Source: CAVQXR01 sp046330455 (GTDB taxonomy: Bacteria > Actinomycetota > Thermoleophilia > Gaiellales > Gaiellaceae). From it: DNA of 64,000 nucleotides. Below the pieces are notes generated by a model. It saw only the letters and a program-made list of their open reading frames with translations, had not been told where the DNA came from and did no database searches. Made by a program: the position numbers and the translations under genes. Shown piece after piece: positions 27,403 to 35,221 of the stretch. Numbering within the stretch: the stretch's first letter is position 1; every line of letters starts with the position of its first letter. The stretch is taken from NCBI GenBank assembly GCA_046330455.1, contig JAXLSU010000011.1, positions 74,800 through 138,799 on the forward strand, in the 5' to 3' direction.

Positions 27403-29313
27403 ATGGCGAACCTCCAGGACACGCTCATCGACACGCTCTTCCACGAGCGGTACCGGATCATCCGGCGGCTGGGCGCCGGGGGGATGGCCAACGTCTATCT
27501 CGCGGAGGACACGGAGCTCGGGCGGCTCGTCGCGATCAAGATCCTCAACGACCGGTACGCCCACGACGACCTGTTCGTCGAGCGGTTCCGCCGCGAGGCG
27601 AAGGCCGCCGCCTCGCTGTCCCATCCGAACATCGTCTCGATCTACGACCGCGGCGAGGCCGAGGGCACGTACTACATCGCGATGGAGGCGATCGAGGGCC
27701 GTAACCTCAAGGAGCTGATCCGGGAACAGGGTCGCCTCCGGCCCGGCCAGGCGATCGCGTACGCCCGGCAGATCCTCGACGCCCTGCGCTTCGCGCACCG
27801 GAACGGGATCGTGCATCGCGATATCAAGCCGCACAACATCCTCATGAGCCCGGACGAGCGGTTGAAGGTGACGGACTTCGGGATCGCCCGGGCCGGCGCC
27901 TCGCAGATGACCGAGGCCGGCTCGATCATGGGCACGGCGCAGTACCTGTCGCCGGAGCAGGCTCGCGGCGGCGATGTCGGCGCCCCGTCGGACGTCTACT
28001 CGGTCGGGATCGTCCTCTTCGAGATGCTGACGGGTCAGGTGCCGTTCACGGGGGACAACGCTGTCGAGATCGCGATGAAGCACACGACCGAGATTCCGAG
28101 CGCCCCGTCGGCGATCGCGCCCGGCATCCCGGCCGACCTCGACCGGGTCGTCCTCCGCGCGCTCGCCAAGAACCCGGCCGACCGCTACCAGAGCGCCGCC
28201 GAGTTCGACTCCGACCTCGCCCGCATCGAGGCGGGACTCCCGGTCGCCTCCGAGACCTCCGAGGCGGCGACGGCGGTCCTGGCAGGGGTGTCGTCGACGG
28301 CTCCCACGGAGGTCATTCGTACCGCCCCGGGAGGGCAGCCCCCGGGTGGAGGCCGGCGCGGGCCCTACGACCCCTACCAGCGTCCTCGCAAGAAACGCTC
28401 GGTGCTGCCCTGGCTCATCGCCGTCATCGTCCTCGCGATCCTCGGGGGGGTCGGCTGGTACGCGTTCAACGAGATCAACGATCGCCTGATCGAGTCGAAG
28501 CCGGTCACCGTTCCGTTCGTCGAGGGGATCCCCCAGGCACAGGCCGAGCAGAAGATCCGTGACTCCGAGCTCGTCCCGGTCGTGGAGGAGGAGGCGAGCG
28601 ACGACGTGAAGGCGGGAACGGTGATCCGCCAGACACCCGAGGCCGGGGTGAAGATCCAGAAGGGCCAGAACGTGACGATCATCGTCTCGAGCGGGGTGGA
28701 GCAGCTCGCGGTGCCGAAGGTCGTCGGGAAGTCGCAGGCCGAGGCCACGCAGCTACTTCAGGACGATTTCCGGGTCGATCCCAGGCTCGTCTTCTCGAAG
28801 CAGCCGGCCGGCACGGTCGTCGACCAGAACCCGAACGCGGGCGAGCGGGTCCCGAAGGGATCGACCGTGATCATCAAGATCTCGCAGGGCCAGCAGCTCC
28901 TCGACGTGCCCAACGTGATCGGCCACGACCAGGCGACCGCCGAGTCGATCCTCCAGAGCAGCGGCTTCAAGGTGTCGGTCGAGCCGGCCGAGAGCAGTCA
29001 GGACGCCGGGATCGTGATCGACCAGACGCCGAACGGCGGCCAGGCCCCCAAGAACTCGACCGTCACGATCGTCGTCTCCACCGGCCCTCCGCCGGAGCCG
29101 GAGCCGCCGACCGGCTCGGTCCCGAGCGTGATCGGTCGTGGCGAGCTCGAGGCGTCCACCGTGCTCACGCTCGCGGGCTTCCATGTCGCCGTCACCGACG
29201 TGCCGGCGATCGGAGCCGACGAGGAAGGGATCGTCCTCAACCAGGACCCGCCGGCAGGGACGAGCCTCGAGCTCGGCTCGACGGTGACGATCCAGGTCGG
29301 CGTCCTCCCGTGA
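27403..29313 (+). CDS. pknB: PASTA-domain Ser/Thr protein kinase PknB
   Basis: A 636-residue receptor kinase. The kinase domain (about 14-275) has LGAGGMANVYLAEDTELGR, Lys in VAIKILND, IVHRDIKPHNILM, VTDFGIARAG and GTAQYLSPEQARGG. A linker leads to one membrane helix (about 340-362, LPWLIAVIVLAILGGVGWYA). Four PASTA domains follow outside the cell, with cores such as VPFVEGIPQAQAEQKI, VPKVVGKSQAEATQLL, VPNVIGHDQATAESIL and VPSVIGRGELEASTVL. These sense peptidoglycan or lipid II. I prefer ATG at 27403; TTG three codons upstream is possible. GTGA-type overlap with ddl. Confidence 0.96.
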   Translation: MANLQDTLIDTLFHERYRIIRRLGAGGMANVYLAEDTELGRLVAIKILNDRYAHDDLFVERFRREAKAAASLSHPNIVSIYDRGEAEGTYYIAMEAIEGRNLKELIREQGRLRPGQAIAYARQILDALRFAHRNGIVHRDIKPHNILMSPDERLKVTDFGIARAGASQMTEAGSIMGTAQYLSPEQARGGDVGAPSDVYSVGIVLFEMLTGQVPFTGDNAVEIAMKHTTEIPSAPSAIAPGIPADLDRVVLRALAKNPADRYQSAAEFDSDLARIEAGLPVASETSEAATAVLAGVSSTAPTEVIRTAPGGQPPGGGRRGPYDPYQRPRKKRSVLPWLIAVIVLAILGGVGWYAFNEINDRLIESKPVTVPFVEGIPQAQAEQKIRDSELVPVVEEEASDDVKAGTVIRQTPEAGVKIQKGQNVTIIVSSGVEQLAVPKVVGKSQAEATQLLQDDFRVDPRLVFSKQPAGTVVDQNPNAGERVPKGSTVIIKISQGQQLLDVPNVIGHDQATAESILQSSGFKVSVEPAESSQDAGIVIDQTPNGGQAPKNSTVTIVVSTGPPPEPEPPTGSVPSVIGRGELEASTVLTLAGFHVAVTDVPAIGADEEGIVLNQDPPAGTSLELGSTVTIQVGVLP

Positions 29314-30377
29314 CAGCCGTTCGCGTCGCCGTCCTCATGGGCGGCCGCTCGAGCGAGCACGAGATCTCCGTCGCCTCGGCGACTGCCGTGATCGCGGGGC
29401 TGCGTGAGGCCGGGGTCGAGCCCGTCCCGATCGAGATCAGCCGCGAGGGACGCTGGCAGCTTCCCGGAGCGGCACGGGCCGAGGTCGGACCGGGCCTCGC
29501 ACCGGCCGGCGGGCTCCCGGTGCCGACCGAGCTTGCGAACCCGGTAGAGGTCCTCGGCTCGGTCGACGTCGTCTTTCCCGTGCTCCACGGGCCGTTCGGC
29601 GAGGACGGCACGGTGCAGGGCCTGCTCGAGCTGGCCGGGGTCGCGTACGTCGGCCCGGGTGTCGCCGCGTCCGCGGTCGCGATGGACAAGGATCTGTTCA
29701 AGGCGGTGATGCGCGGAAACGGGATCCCGGTGACGCCGAGCGTCGCCGCCCACTCGCACGATCAGCGCGCCGGCGTCGCGAACCCGTTCGGCTACCCGGT
29801 CGTCGTGAAGCCCGCGCGGCTCGGCTCGAGTGTCGGCATCTCGATCGTCCGCGAGGAGGCGGATCTCGCGGCCGCGGTCGAGCTCGCGTTCGAGCACGAC
29901 GACAAGGTCCTCGTCGAGCAGTACGTCACCGGCCGCGAGGTGGAGTGCAGCGTCCTCGGCAACGCGGAGCTGACCGCCTCGCTCGTCGGCGAGATCGTGC
30001 CGTTGAAGGCCGACTGGTACGACTTCAGCTCGAAGTACGACGAGGACGGCATGGAGCTCGTGGTCCCGGCGCGAATCCCGGCCGATCAGGCGGCGCGCGT
30101 ACAGGAGCTCGCGGTCAGGTCGTTCGTGGCCTGCGGATGCGAGGGCATGGCCCGGGTCGACCTGTTTGCCACGGATGACGGCGGGGTGCTCGTCAACGAG
30201 CTCAACACGATCCCCGGGTTCACCGCGACGAGCGTGTACGCAAAGCTGTTCGAGGCCTCCGGGATCCCCTACGTCGAGCTCCTCGGCCGTCTGGTCGAGC
30301 TGGCGCTCGAGCGCAAGGAGCGCCGGGACGGCCTGAGCCAGGCAGGCCCCGCCCGTCCGCTCAGCCGTAGAGCGTGA
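29310..30377 (+). CDS. ddl: D-alanine--D-alanine ligase
   Basis: A 355-residue ATP-grasp enzyme that makes the D-Ala-D-Ala terminus of peptidoglycan stems. Visible are VAVLMGGRSSEHEISVASA, FPVLHGPFGEDGTVQGLLE, VVVKPARLGSSVGISIV, WYDFSSKYDEDGMELVVPA, and the metal site in RVDLFATDDGGVLVNELNT with PGFTATSVY. GTG start at 29310 inside the pknB stop. The last eight or so codons (GPARPLSRRA) are not typical of Ddl: they are encoded by the edge of a dispersed GC-rich repeat that also supplies the stop region. Confidence 0.95.
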   Translation: MTAVRVAVLMGGRSSEHEISVASATAVIAGLREAGVEPVPIEISREGRWQLPGAARAEVGPGLAPAGGLPVPTELANPVEVLGSVDVVFPVLHGPFGEDGTVQGLLELAGVAYVGPGVAASAVAMDKDLFKAVMRGNGIPVTPSVAAHSHDQRAGVANPFGYPVVVKPARLGSSVGISIVREEADLAAAVELAFEHDDKVLVEQYVTGREVECSVLGNAELTASLVGEIVPLKADWYDFSSKYDEDGMELVVPARIPADQAARVQELAVRSFVACGCEGMARVDLFATDDGGVLVNELNTIPGFTATSVYAKLFEASGIPYVELLGRLVELALERKERRDGLSQAGPARPLSRRA

Positions 30378-30580
30378 CCGCCGGGCTCCGCCCGGCTCAA
30401 CGCGGGTCGCGGCCGGCTGAGCCGTCCGCTCAGCCGCGTGATCAGACCGCCGGGCTCCGCCCGGCTCCAACGCGGGTCGCGGCCGGCCGAGCCGTCCGCT
30501 CAGCCGCGTGATCAGACCGCCGGGCTCCGCCCGGCTCCAACGCGGGTCGCGGCCGGCCCGGCCCGTCCGCTCAGCCGCGG
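30377..30580. repeat. Three tandem copies of a GC-rich hairpin repeat
   Basis: Three near-identical units begin at 30377, 30445 and 30515 (periods 68 and 70). Each contains GACCGCCGGGCTCCGCCCGG, CAACGCGGGTCGCGGCCGGC and a GTCCGCTCAGCCGCGTGATC end. Each unit holds a perfect hairpin, GCCGGGC-TCC-GCCCGGC type. The array fills the gap between ddl and the convergent aminotransferase and includes the stop codon of the latter (its TGA lies within the CTCAGCCGC end). The periods are not multiples of three and there is no start signal, so it is not coding. Confidence 0.85.
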
Positions 30581-31896
30581 AGGGCTGCCTCGAGCGCTTC
30601 CTCCCAGACCGTCAGGCCCTCGTCGAGCTCGGTCTCGGCGATCACGAGCGGAACGAGCACGCGGAGGCAGTTCCCGTAGATGCCCGCCTTGAGCAGCAGC
30701 AGGCCGCGCCTGGCCGCCTCGAGGGCGACCTCCGTGGCGAGCTCTGGGGCCGGCTCCTTCGTCGCCCGACTGCGAACGAGCTCGAGCGCGATCATCGCGC
30801 CGAGGCCGCGCACGTCGCCGATCTCCGGGAATCGCTCCTGCCAGCGCTCCATGCGCGCCCGGATCGTGGCGCCGATCTCGTCGGCACGGGCGAGGAGCCC
30901 TTCGGCCTCGATCGTCTCGAGCACGGCGACGCCGGCCGCGCAGGCCACGGGATTGCCGGGAAACGTCCCGCCGATCGCCGAGTCGGGCGGGGCGTTCATG
31001 ATCGCGGCGCGGCCGAGGACGCCCGAGAGCGGCAGGCCGCCGGCGATCGACTTCGCGACGGTCATCAGGTCGGGCTCGACGCCGAAGTGTTCCATCGCAA
31101 ACAGGCGGCCCGTGCGCCCGAAGCCGGTCTGTACCTCGTCGGCGATCAGCACGATCCCGTGCTGGTCGCAGATGCCGCGCAGCCCCTCGACGAAGGGCGC
31201 CGGGGGAACGACGAACCCACCCTCGCCCTGGACGGGCTCGAAGATGATCGCCGCCACCTCCTCGGCCGCGACCCGGGTCGTGAACGCGCGCTCGAGCTCG
31301 GCGAGCGCGGTCGCCGCGTCGGGGCCGCGGTACGGGTTCGCGTACGCGACGCGGTAGACCTCGGGCGCGAACGGGCCAAGCCCAGCCTTGTACGGGTGCG
31401 TCCTCGAGGTGAGCGTCATCGCCATCAGCGAGCGGCCGTGAAACGCCCCGTCGAACGCGACGATCGCATCGCGCCCCGTCGCGACCCTGGCGATCTTGAC
31501 GGCGTTCTCGACCGCCTCCGCGCCGGTGTTGAAGAACGCCGCACGCACGTCGCCGCCGATCGGGACGAGGGCGGTCAAGCGCTCGGCGAGCTCCACGTAG
31601 CTCTCGTAGGGGAGGATCGTGAAGTCCGTGTGCGAGAAGCGCGCGAGCTGCTCGGTCGCCGCGGCGACCACTCTCGGCGCCGCGTGGCCGACGTTCAGGA
31701 CGCCCACACCGCCCGTGAAGTCGACGAAGACGTTGCCGTCGACATCGGTCACGGTCGCGCCGCGCGCCTCGGCGACCACGATCGGGAGGTAGATCGACAG
31801 GGGCTCGGCGACGACGCGCTCCTTTCGCTCCAGGATCTCGAGGCTGCGCGGGCCCGGAATCGCCGTCCGGAGTCGGATCGTCCTCGTCGTGGCCAT
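30571..31896 (-). CDS. gabT: Class III aminotransferase (4-aminobutyrate aminotransferase-like)
   Basis: A 441-residue PLP enzyme. Family motifs are FVDFTGGVGVLNVGHAAPRV, FFNTGAEAVENAVKIARVAT, FDGAFHGRSLMAMTLTS, the cofactor Asp in LIADEVQTGFGRTG, and the PLP Lys in VAKSIAGGLPLSGVLGR, then GGTFPGNPVACAAG. It transfers the terminal amino group of GABA or a related omega-amino acid to 2-oxoglutarate; acetylornithine or 5-aminovalerate cannot be excluded. ATG start at 31896. No succinate-semialdehyde dehydrogenase gene lies beside it. Its last codons and stop merge into the hairpin repeat. Confidence 0.88.
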   Translation of the reverse strand: MATTRTIRLRTAIPGPRSLEILERKERVVAEPLSIYLPIVVAEARGATVTDVDGNVFVDFTGGVGVLNVGHAAPRVVAAATEQLARFSHTDFTILPYESYVELAERLTALVPIGGDVRAAFFNTGAEAVENAVKIARVATGRDAIVAFDGAFHGRSLMAMTLTSRTHPYKAGLGPFAPEVYRVAYANPYRGPDAATALAELERAFTTRVAAEEVAAIIFEPVQGEGGFVVPPAPFVEGLRGICDQHGIVLIADEVQTGFGRTGRLFAMEHFGVEPDLMTVAKSIAGGLPLSGVLGRAAIMNAPPDSAIGGTFPGNPVACAAGVAVLETIEAEGLLARADEIGATIRARMERWQERFPEIGDVRGLGAMIALELVRSRATKEPAPELATEVALEAARRGLLLLKAGIYGNCLRVLVPLVIAETELDEGLTVWEEALEAALRG

Positions 31897-31966
31897 ACCG
31901 GCACGGTAGCCGACGACCCGGACCGGGCCGCGCGGCCTTCCCGGTGTCACGACGTAGAATCGGCCG

Positions 31967-32539
31967 ATGGTTCTCGCCGACCGTACGATCCGGCGGCTGA
32001 TCGCCGAGGGGCGCATCGGGATCGAGCCGTTCGACGAGGGACTGGTGCAGCCCTCGAGCATCGACGTCCGGGTCGACCGGTTCTTCCGGGTGTTCCGCAA
32101 TGCCCGGTATCCGTACATCGACGTCAAGCGGCCGATGGAGGACCTGACCGAGCTCGTCGAGATCGCGGACGAGGAGCCGTTCATCCTCCACCCGGGGGAG
32201 TTCGTGCTCGGCTCGACGCTCGAGCGCGTGACGCTGCCCGACGACCTCGTCGCTCGGCTCGAGGGCAAGAGCTCGCTCGGTCGGCTGGGGCTCCTCATTC
32301 ACTCGACGGCCGGGTTCATCGATCCCGGCTGGGACGGCCACGTCACGCTCGAGCTGTCGAACGTCGCGAATCTCCCGATCACGATCTACGTCGGGATGAA
32401 GATCGGCCAGCTCTCGTTCGTGCAGATGACGGAGCCGGCGGACAGCCCTTACGGGGCATCCGGCCTCGGCTCGAAGTACAAGGGGCAGACCGGGCCCACG
32501 CCGAGCCGCTACTGGCAGAACTTCGCCGAGGGCTCATGA
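31967..32539 (+). CDS. dcd: dCTP deaminase
   Basis: A 190-residue trimeric dUTPase-fold enzyme that converts dCTP to dUTP (or to dUMP in bifunctional forms). Signatures are LVQPSSIDVRVDRFFRVF, VARLEGKSSLGRLGLLIHST, AGFIDPGWDGHVTLELSN, KIGQLSFVQM, and the C-terminal YKGQTGPTPSRYWQNF that closes over the nucleotide. ATG start. It is divergent from the aminotransferase with a 70-base gap, and overlaps the epimerase as ATGA. Confidence 0.96.
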   Translation: MVLADRTIRRLIAEGRIGIEPFDEGLVQPSSIDVRVDRFFRVFRNARYPYIDVKRPMEDLTELVEIADEEPFILHPGEFVLGSTLERVTLPDDLVARLEGKSSLGRLGLLIHSTAGFIDPGWDGHVTLELSNVANLPITIYVGMKIGQLSFVQMTEPADSPYGASGLGSKYKGQTGPTPSRYWQNFAEGS

Positions 32540-33426
32540 TCCTCCTCACCGGCGCCACGGGCTTCGTCGGCTCGCGGGTGGCGACCACGCTGCGGGCCGA
32601 GGGTCGCCCGACGCGCTGCCTCGTGCGTGACCCGGCCCGGGCGAGCTCTCTGGAGACGCTCGGCTGTGAGCTGGCGGCCGGCGACGTGACCGATCCCGCG
32701 TCGCTCGAGGCCGCTGCGGCCGGCTGTGACGCGGTCATCCACCTCGTCGCGATCATTCACGGGAGCGCGGAGGACTTCGACCGCGTGATGATCCGTGGCA
32801 CGGCGAACGTGATCTCGGCCGCGCGGGCGGCGCGCGTACGGCGGCTCGTGCTGATGAGCGCCCTGGGCGTCGGAGAGCAGACGCGCGACCTCGTGCCCTA
32901 CTACCGGGCGAAGTGGGCGATGGAGGAGGCCGTGCGGAGCTCCGGGATCGAGCATGTGATCCTCCGCCCGAGCTTCGTGTTCGGCCCGCACGGCGGTGCG
33001 ATCCACGAGTTCGCGAAGATCGTCCGGTATTCGCCGGTCATCCCGATCGTGGGCACGGGCACGCAGCGAATCCAGCCGATCGACGTCGACGACGTCGCGC
33101 TCTGCACCGTGCGCGCCGTCGACCTGCCCGAGGCTGCCAATCGGACCTTCGCGCTCGGAGGCCCCGAGGTGCTCACTTGGAACGAGCTCTGGAAGCGGCT
33201 CGCGACGGCGATGGGAAAGCGGCGGGCGACCGTGCACGTTCCGACCGGTCTCGTCCGCCTGCCGGCGATGCTCCTGGAGCGCCTGCCGAAGCCACCGGTC
33301 ACGCGCGATCAGCTCACGATGCTCGAGGCGGGAGACAACGTCTGCGACCCCGCCGAGGCCGTCCGCGCGTTCGGGCTCACGCTCACGCCGCTCGACGAGC
33401 AGCTGCGCCGGTCACTCAGCGGCTGA
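32536..33426 (+). CDS. NAD(P)-binding epimerase / NmrA-like protein
   Basis: A 296-residue atypical short-chain dehydrogenase. The N-terminal Rossmann motif is ILLTGATGFVGSRVATTLRA. CDAVIHLVAIIHG and MSALGVGEQ follow, with YYRAKWAMEEAVRSSG holding the Tyr-x-x-x-Lys pair, and ILRPSFVFGPHGGAIHEF. This layout matches NDUFA9-like or complex-I-associated NAD-dependent epimerases, often annotated as nucleoside-diphosphate-sugar epimerases. Substrate unknown. Coupled to dcd. The stop codon is embedded in the GGCTGAGCGGACGG end of the dispersed repeat, here in plus orientation. Confidence 0.85.
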   Translation: MILLTGATGFVGSRVATTLRAEGRPTRCLVRDPARASSLETLGCELAAGDVTDPASLEAAAAGCDAVIHLVAIIHGSAEDFDRVMIRGTANVISAARAARVRRLVLMSALGVGEQTRDLVPYYRAKWAMEEAVRSSGIEHVILRPSFVFGPHGGAIHEFAKIVRYSPVIPIVGTGTQRIQPIDVDDVALCTVRAVDLPEAANRTFALGGPEVLTWNELWKRLATAMGKRRATVHVPTGLVRLPAMLLERLPKPPVTRDQLTMLEAGDNVCDPAEAVRAFGLTLTPLDEQLRRSLSG

Positions 33427-33529
33427 GCGGACGGCTCGGCCGGCCGCGACCCGCCAGGAGCGCCCCGAAGGGGCGCGTCACTCAGCGGCTGAGCGGACGG
33501 TCGCGACCCGAAGGGCCCCGAGAAACGGG

Positions 33530-33555
33530 GGAGGGCCAGGTTGCCCTGGCCCTCC
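33530..33555 (-). ncRNA. Perfect GNRA-capped hairpin, possible part of a small RNA or terminator
   Basis: On the minus strand GGAGGGCCAGG, loop GCAA, CCTGGCCCTCC gives an uninterrupted 11-base-pair stem with a GNRA tetraloop. It is followed by CCCGTTTCTCGGGG, another short stem. There is no T-tract, so it is a weak intrinsic-terminator candidate. The tetraloop and the strong upstream ribosome binding site on the same strand suggest a transcribed, structured element. No known RNA family was recognised. Confidence 0.35.
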
Positions 33556-33616
33556 AAAGGGTCGGTCATCTCGCCTGGATTTCGTAGGAGCGCTGTCTGC
33601 CCCCCACGCTGGCTAG

Positions 33617-33685
33617 GCGATTCCCCGTAGGTCTCGGGGACACGCCCCTACGAGCGAGCACCTCCACTGCCCGTACTGTCGCATT
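33617..33685 (-). CDS. Possible 22-residue small ORF after an ideal ribosome binding site
   Basis: On the minus strand GAAAGGAGGTGATCC (about 33697-33711) is almost fully complementary to the 16S rRNA tail. Downstream an ATG opens a 22-codon frame with the peptide beginning MRQYGQWRC and ending RDLRGIA, containing two Cys. A TTG closer to the ribosome site (10 bases after GGAGG) would instead give a 14-residue peptide starting MSECDSTG. Neither is recognised. The strength of the ribosome site is the only positive evidence. Confidence 0.25.
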
Positions 33686-33897
33686 CGCTCAAGTCCGGAT
33701 CACCTCCTTTCCGTGGTACGCGCATGATACGCGCAACGGCCGGATGCAGCCACCCGCGGGCCGGACAGAAGCCACGAACGGCGTAGGGACCGGATCTCAT
33801 CCGGCCCGGCCGGGCGCAGCCCGGCCGTCGTTCGCGGCTCGTGACCGCCGGGCTCCGCCCGGCTTCTGCGCGGGTCGCGGCCGGCCGCGCCGGCCGC

Positions 33898-35187
33898 TCA
33901 GCCGCGTGGGTCCGTCACCGCACCCGCGACCAGGATCGAGCCGGTCGGCTCGTGACCGATCAGGAAGGCGAACGGCCGGTCGAGCGTCAGCTTCGCCGCC
34001 GGCGGCGCCGAGGCGACGCCGACCACGACGGCGGTGGCTGCCGCCGCCTCGGTTCCCTTCTCGTCGACCGAGACGAAGCCCTGGTGGATGACGTCCTGGA
34101 GGTGGAGCTCCGGCTCGGCGACGATGCCGGTGAAGTCCGCCCCGCCCGGCGGCGGGACGAATGCCGCCTTGAGACCGAGCGCCTCGAGCGCGCGCCTAAG
34201 GCCGAGCGGAGAGCGAAACTCGAAGCTCGGCATCGTCAGCGTGAGCAGATGGTCGCTCCTGCTGGCAGCCGCAGCGTCGAGCGCTTCCGGCGTGAGCTCG
34301 TCGAGCATCGTGGCCAGGTCCCGGTCGGGAAGCAGCACCAGCATGGAGGCCTCACCGACGTAGGGGAGCCAGGCGGCCGCGAACCCGTCGGCGTCGACGT
34401 ACCCGAGCCTCGCGTCGACCCGCATCATCGGCACCGTCACCTGCGAGCCGGAATCCGTGGTGAACGGCCCGTCGGCGGTCTGCTCCTGGTCGAACTCGTG
34501 CAGCCAGTTCGCCTTGAAGTAGACGGCGTTCGTGAGCACGAGGCGCGTCAGATCGTCGATCACGCCGCGCGGTACGAGCTCGACGATCCGTTCCTCGGTC
34601 TGGTCCTCGACCCAGGCGTTGATCGTCCTCCGGGCTGCCTCGGGGTCGGCCTCGAAGTCGACGAGGAGCCCGCCGGCGTCGTAGGAGCGGGCGAGCGCGT
34701 CGAGGTAGTCGGGCAGGATCGGGTAGCCACGCTGCGCCCACCAGGCATTGACGGCGTGGAGCGTGAACGGCTCGAGCTCGTTCCCGGACGGGGAGGACGG
34801 CGGGGCGTTCACGGCCTCGAGGAGCGCGCCGCGGGCAGGTTGGAGCCTGTCATCGGTCAGCGTCTCGTGGAGAACCGCTGCCAGCTCGTCACGCGTCTCG
34901 CCGCGGGCTCCCGGCTCGAGCATCGCGAGCGCCATCGCGATGCTGAGCGGCGAGAGGATCAGGTTGCCGCCTTCATGTGTCTCTCGAAGGAGGTCGAGCG
35001 CGAATGCGGTGTCGCCTCGCACCACCGCAGCGATGTCGTCCTCCGGGGCCGCGGAGACGTCGAACGCGACCTGGCTGCGCACCTCCTCTGCGCCCGTTGG
35101 CGGCTCGGGCCCGGAGGGCGTCGTCGGCGAGCCTCCCCCGCAGGCAGCGACACCCAGCCCGAGGAGGACGGGCAGGAGCATTCTCAT
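33898..35187 (-). CDS. Lipoprotein serpin (serine protease inhibitor)
   Basis: A 429-residue protein. A lipoprotein signal (MLLPVLLGLGVAACGGG, lipobox VAAC, Cys16) is followed by a full serpin fold. Landmarks are NLILSPLSIAMALAMLEPGA, VLTNAVYFKANWLHEFD, AAWLPYVGEASMLVLLPD and ADFTGI, the hinge VDEKGTEAAAATAVVVG, and the C-terminal DRPFAFLIGHEPTGSILVAG. The hinge matches the inhibitory consensus (EKGTEAAAAT), so the protein should trap proteases. Counting from the hinge places the scissile bond near Gly-Val-Ala-Ser, which suggests an elastase- or subtilisin-like target. It is anchored on the outer face of the membrane. The stop codon abuts a dispersed repeat. Confidence 0.95.
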   Translation of the reverse strand: MRMLLPVLLGLGVAACGGGSPTTPSGPEPPTGAEEVRSQVAFDVSAAPEDDIAAVVRGDTAFALDLLRETHEGGNLILSPLSIAMALAMLEPGARGETRDELAAVLHETLTDDRLQPARGALLEAVNAPPSSPSGNELEPFTLHAVNAWWAQRGYPILPDYLDALARSYDAGGLLVDFEADPEAARRTINAWVEDQTEERIVELVPRGVIDDLTRLVLTNAVYFKANWLHEFDQEQTADGPFTTDSGSQVTVPMMRVDARLGYVDADGFAAAWLPYVGEASMLVLLPDRDLATMLDELTPEALDAAAASRSDHLLTLTMPSFEFRSPLGLRRALEALGLKAAFVPPPGGADFTGIVAEPELHLQDVIHQGFVSVDEKGTEAAAATAVVVGVASAPPAAKLTLDRPFAFLIGHEPTGSILVAGAVTDPRG

Positions 35188-35221
35188 ACCCCTCAGACCG
35201 GGCCGGCCGGCCGCTGGTTCC

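Larger units (their letters stand above)
33427..33897. other. Structured, repeat-bearing intergenic region
   Basis: 471 bases without a convincing protein gene. From left to right: hairpin-repeat fragments just after the epimerase stop (33427-33500); a perfect hairpin at 33530-33555, which on the minus strand is an 11-bp stem closed by a GCAA tetraloop; an imperfect stem around 33623-33652; the sequence GGATCACCTCCTTTCC near 33697, whose complement is an ideal Shine-Dalgarno sequence for the minus strand; the repeat TACGCGC-ATGA-TACGCGC near 33717; a GGATCTCATCCGGCCC block near 33790; and another hairpin repeat at 33841-33897 abutting the serpin stop. Confidence 0.6.

Noticed and set aside
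30508..32535. Long plus-strand open frame (part of a 972-codon frame) across the aminotransferase.
   Set aside because: It is antisense to a clear aminotransferase and low-complexity Arg/Asp/Glu-rich until it enters the true epimerase gene at 32536.
33697..33712. Match to the 3' end of 16S rRNA (GGATCACCTCCTTTCC).
   Set aside because: Only about 14-15 bases match and no upstream rRNA sequence is present; the complement reads better as a strong ribosome binding site on the minus strand.
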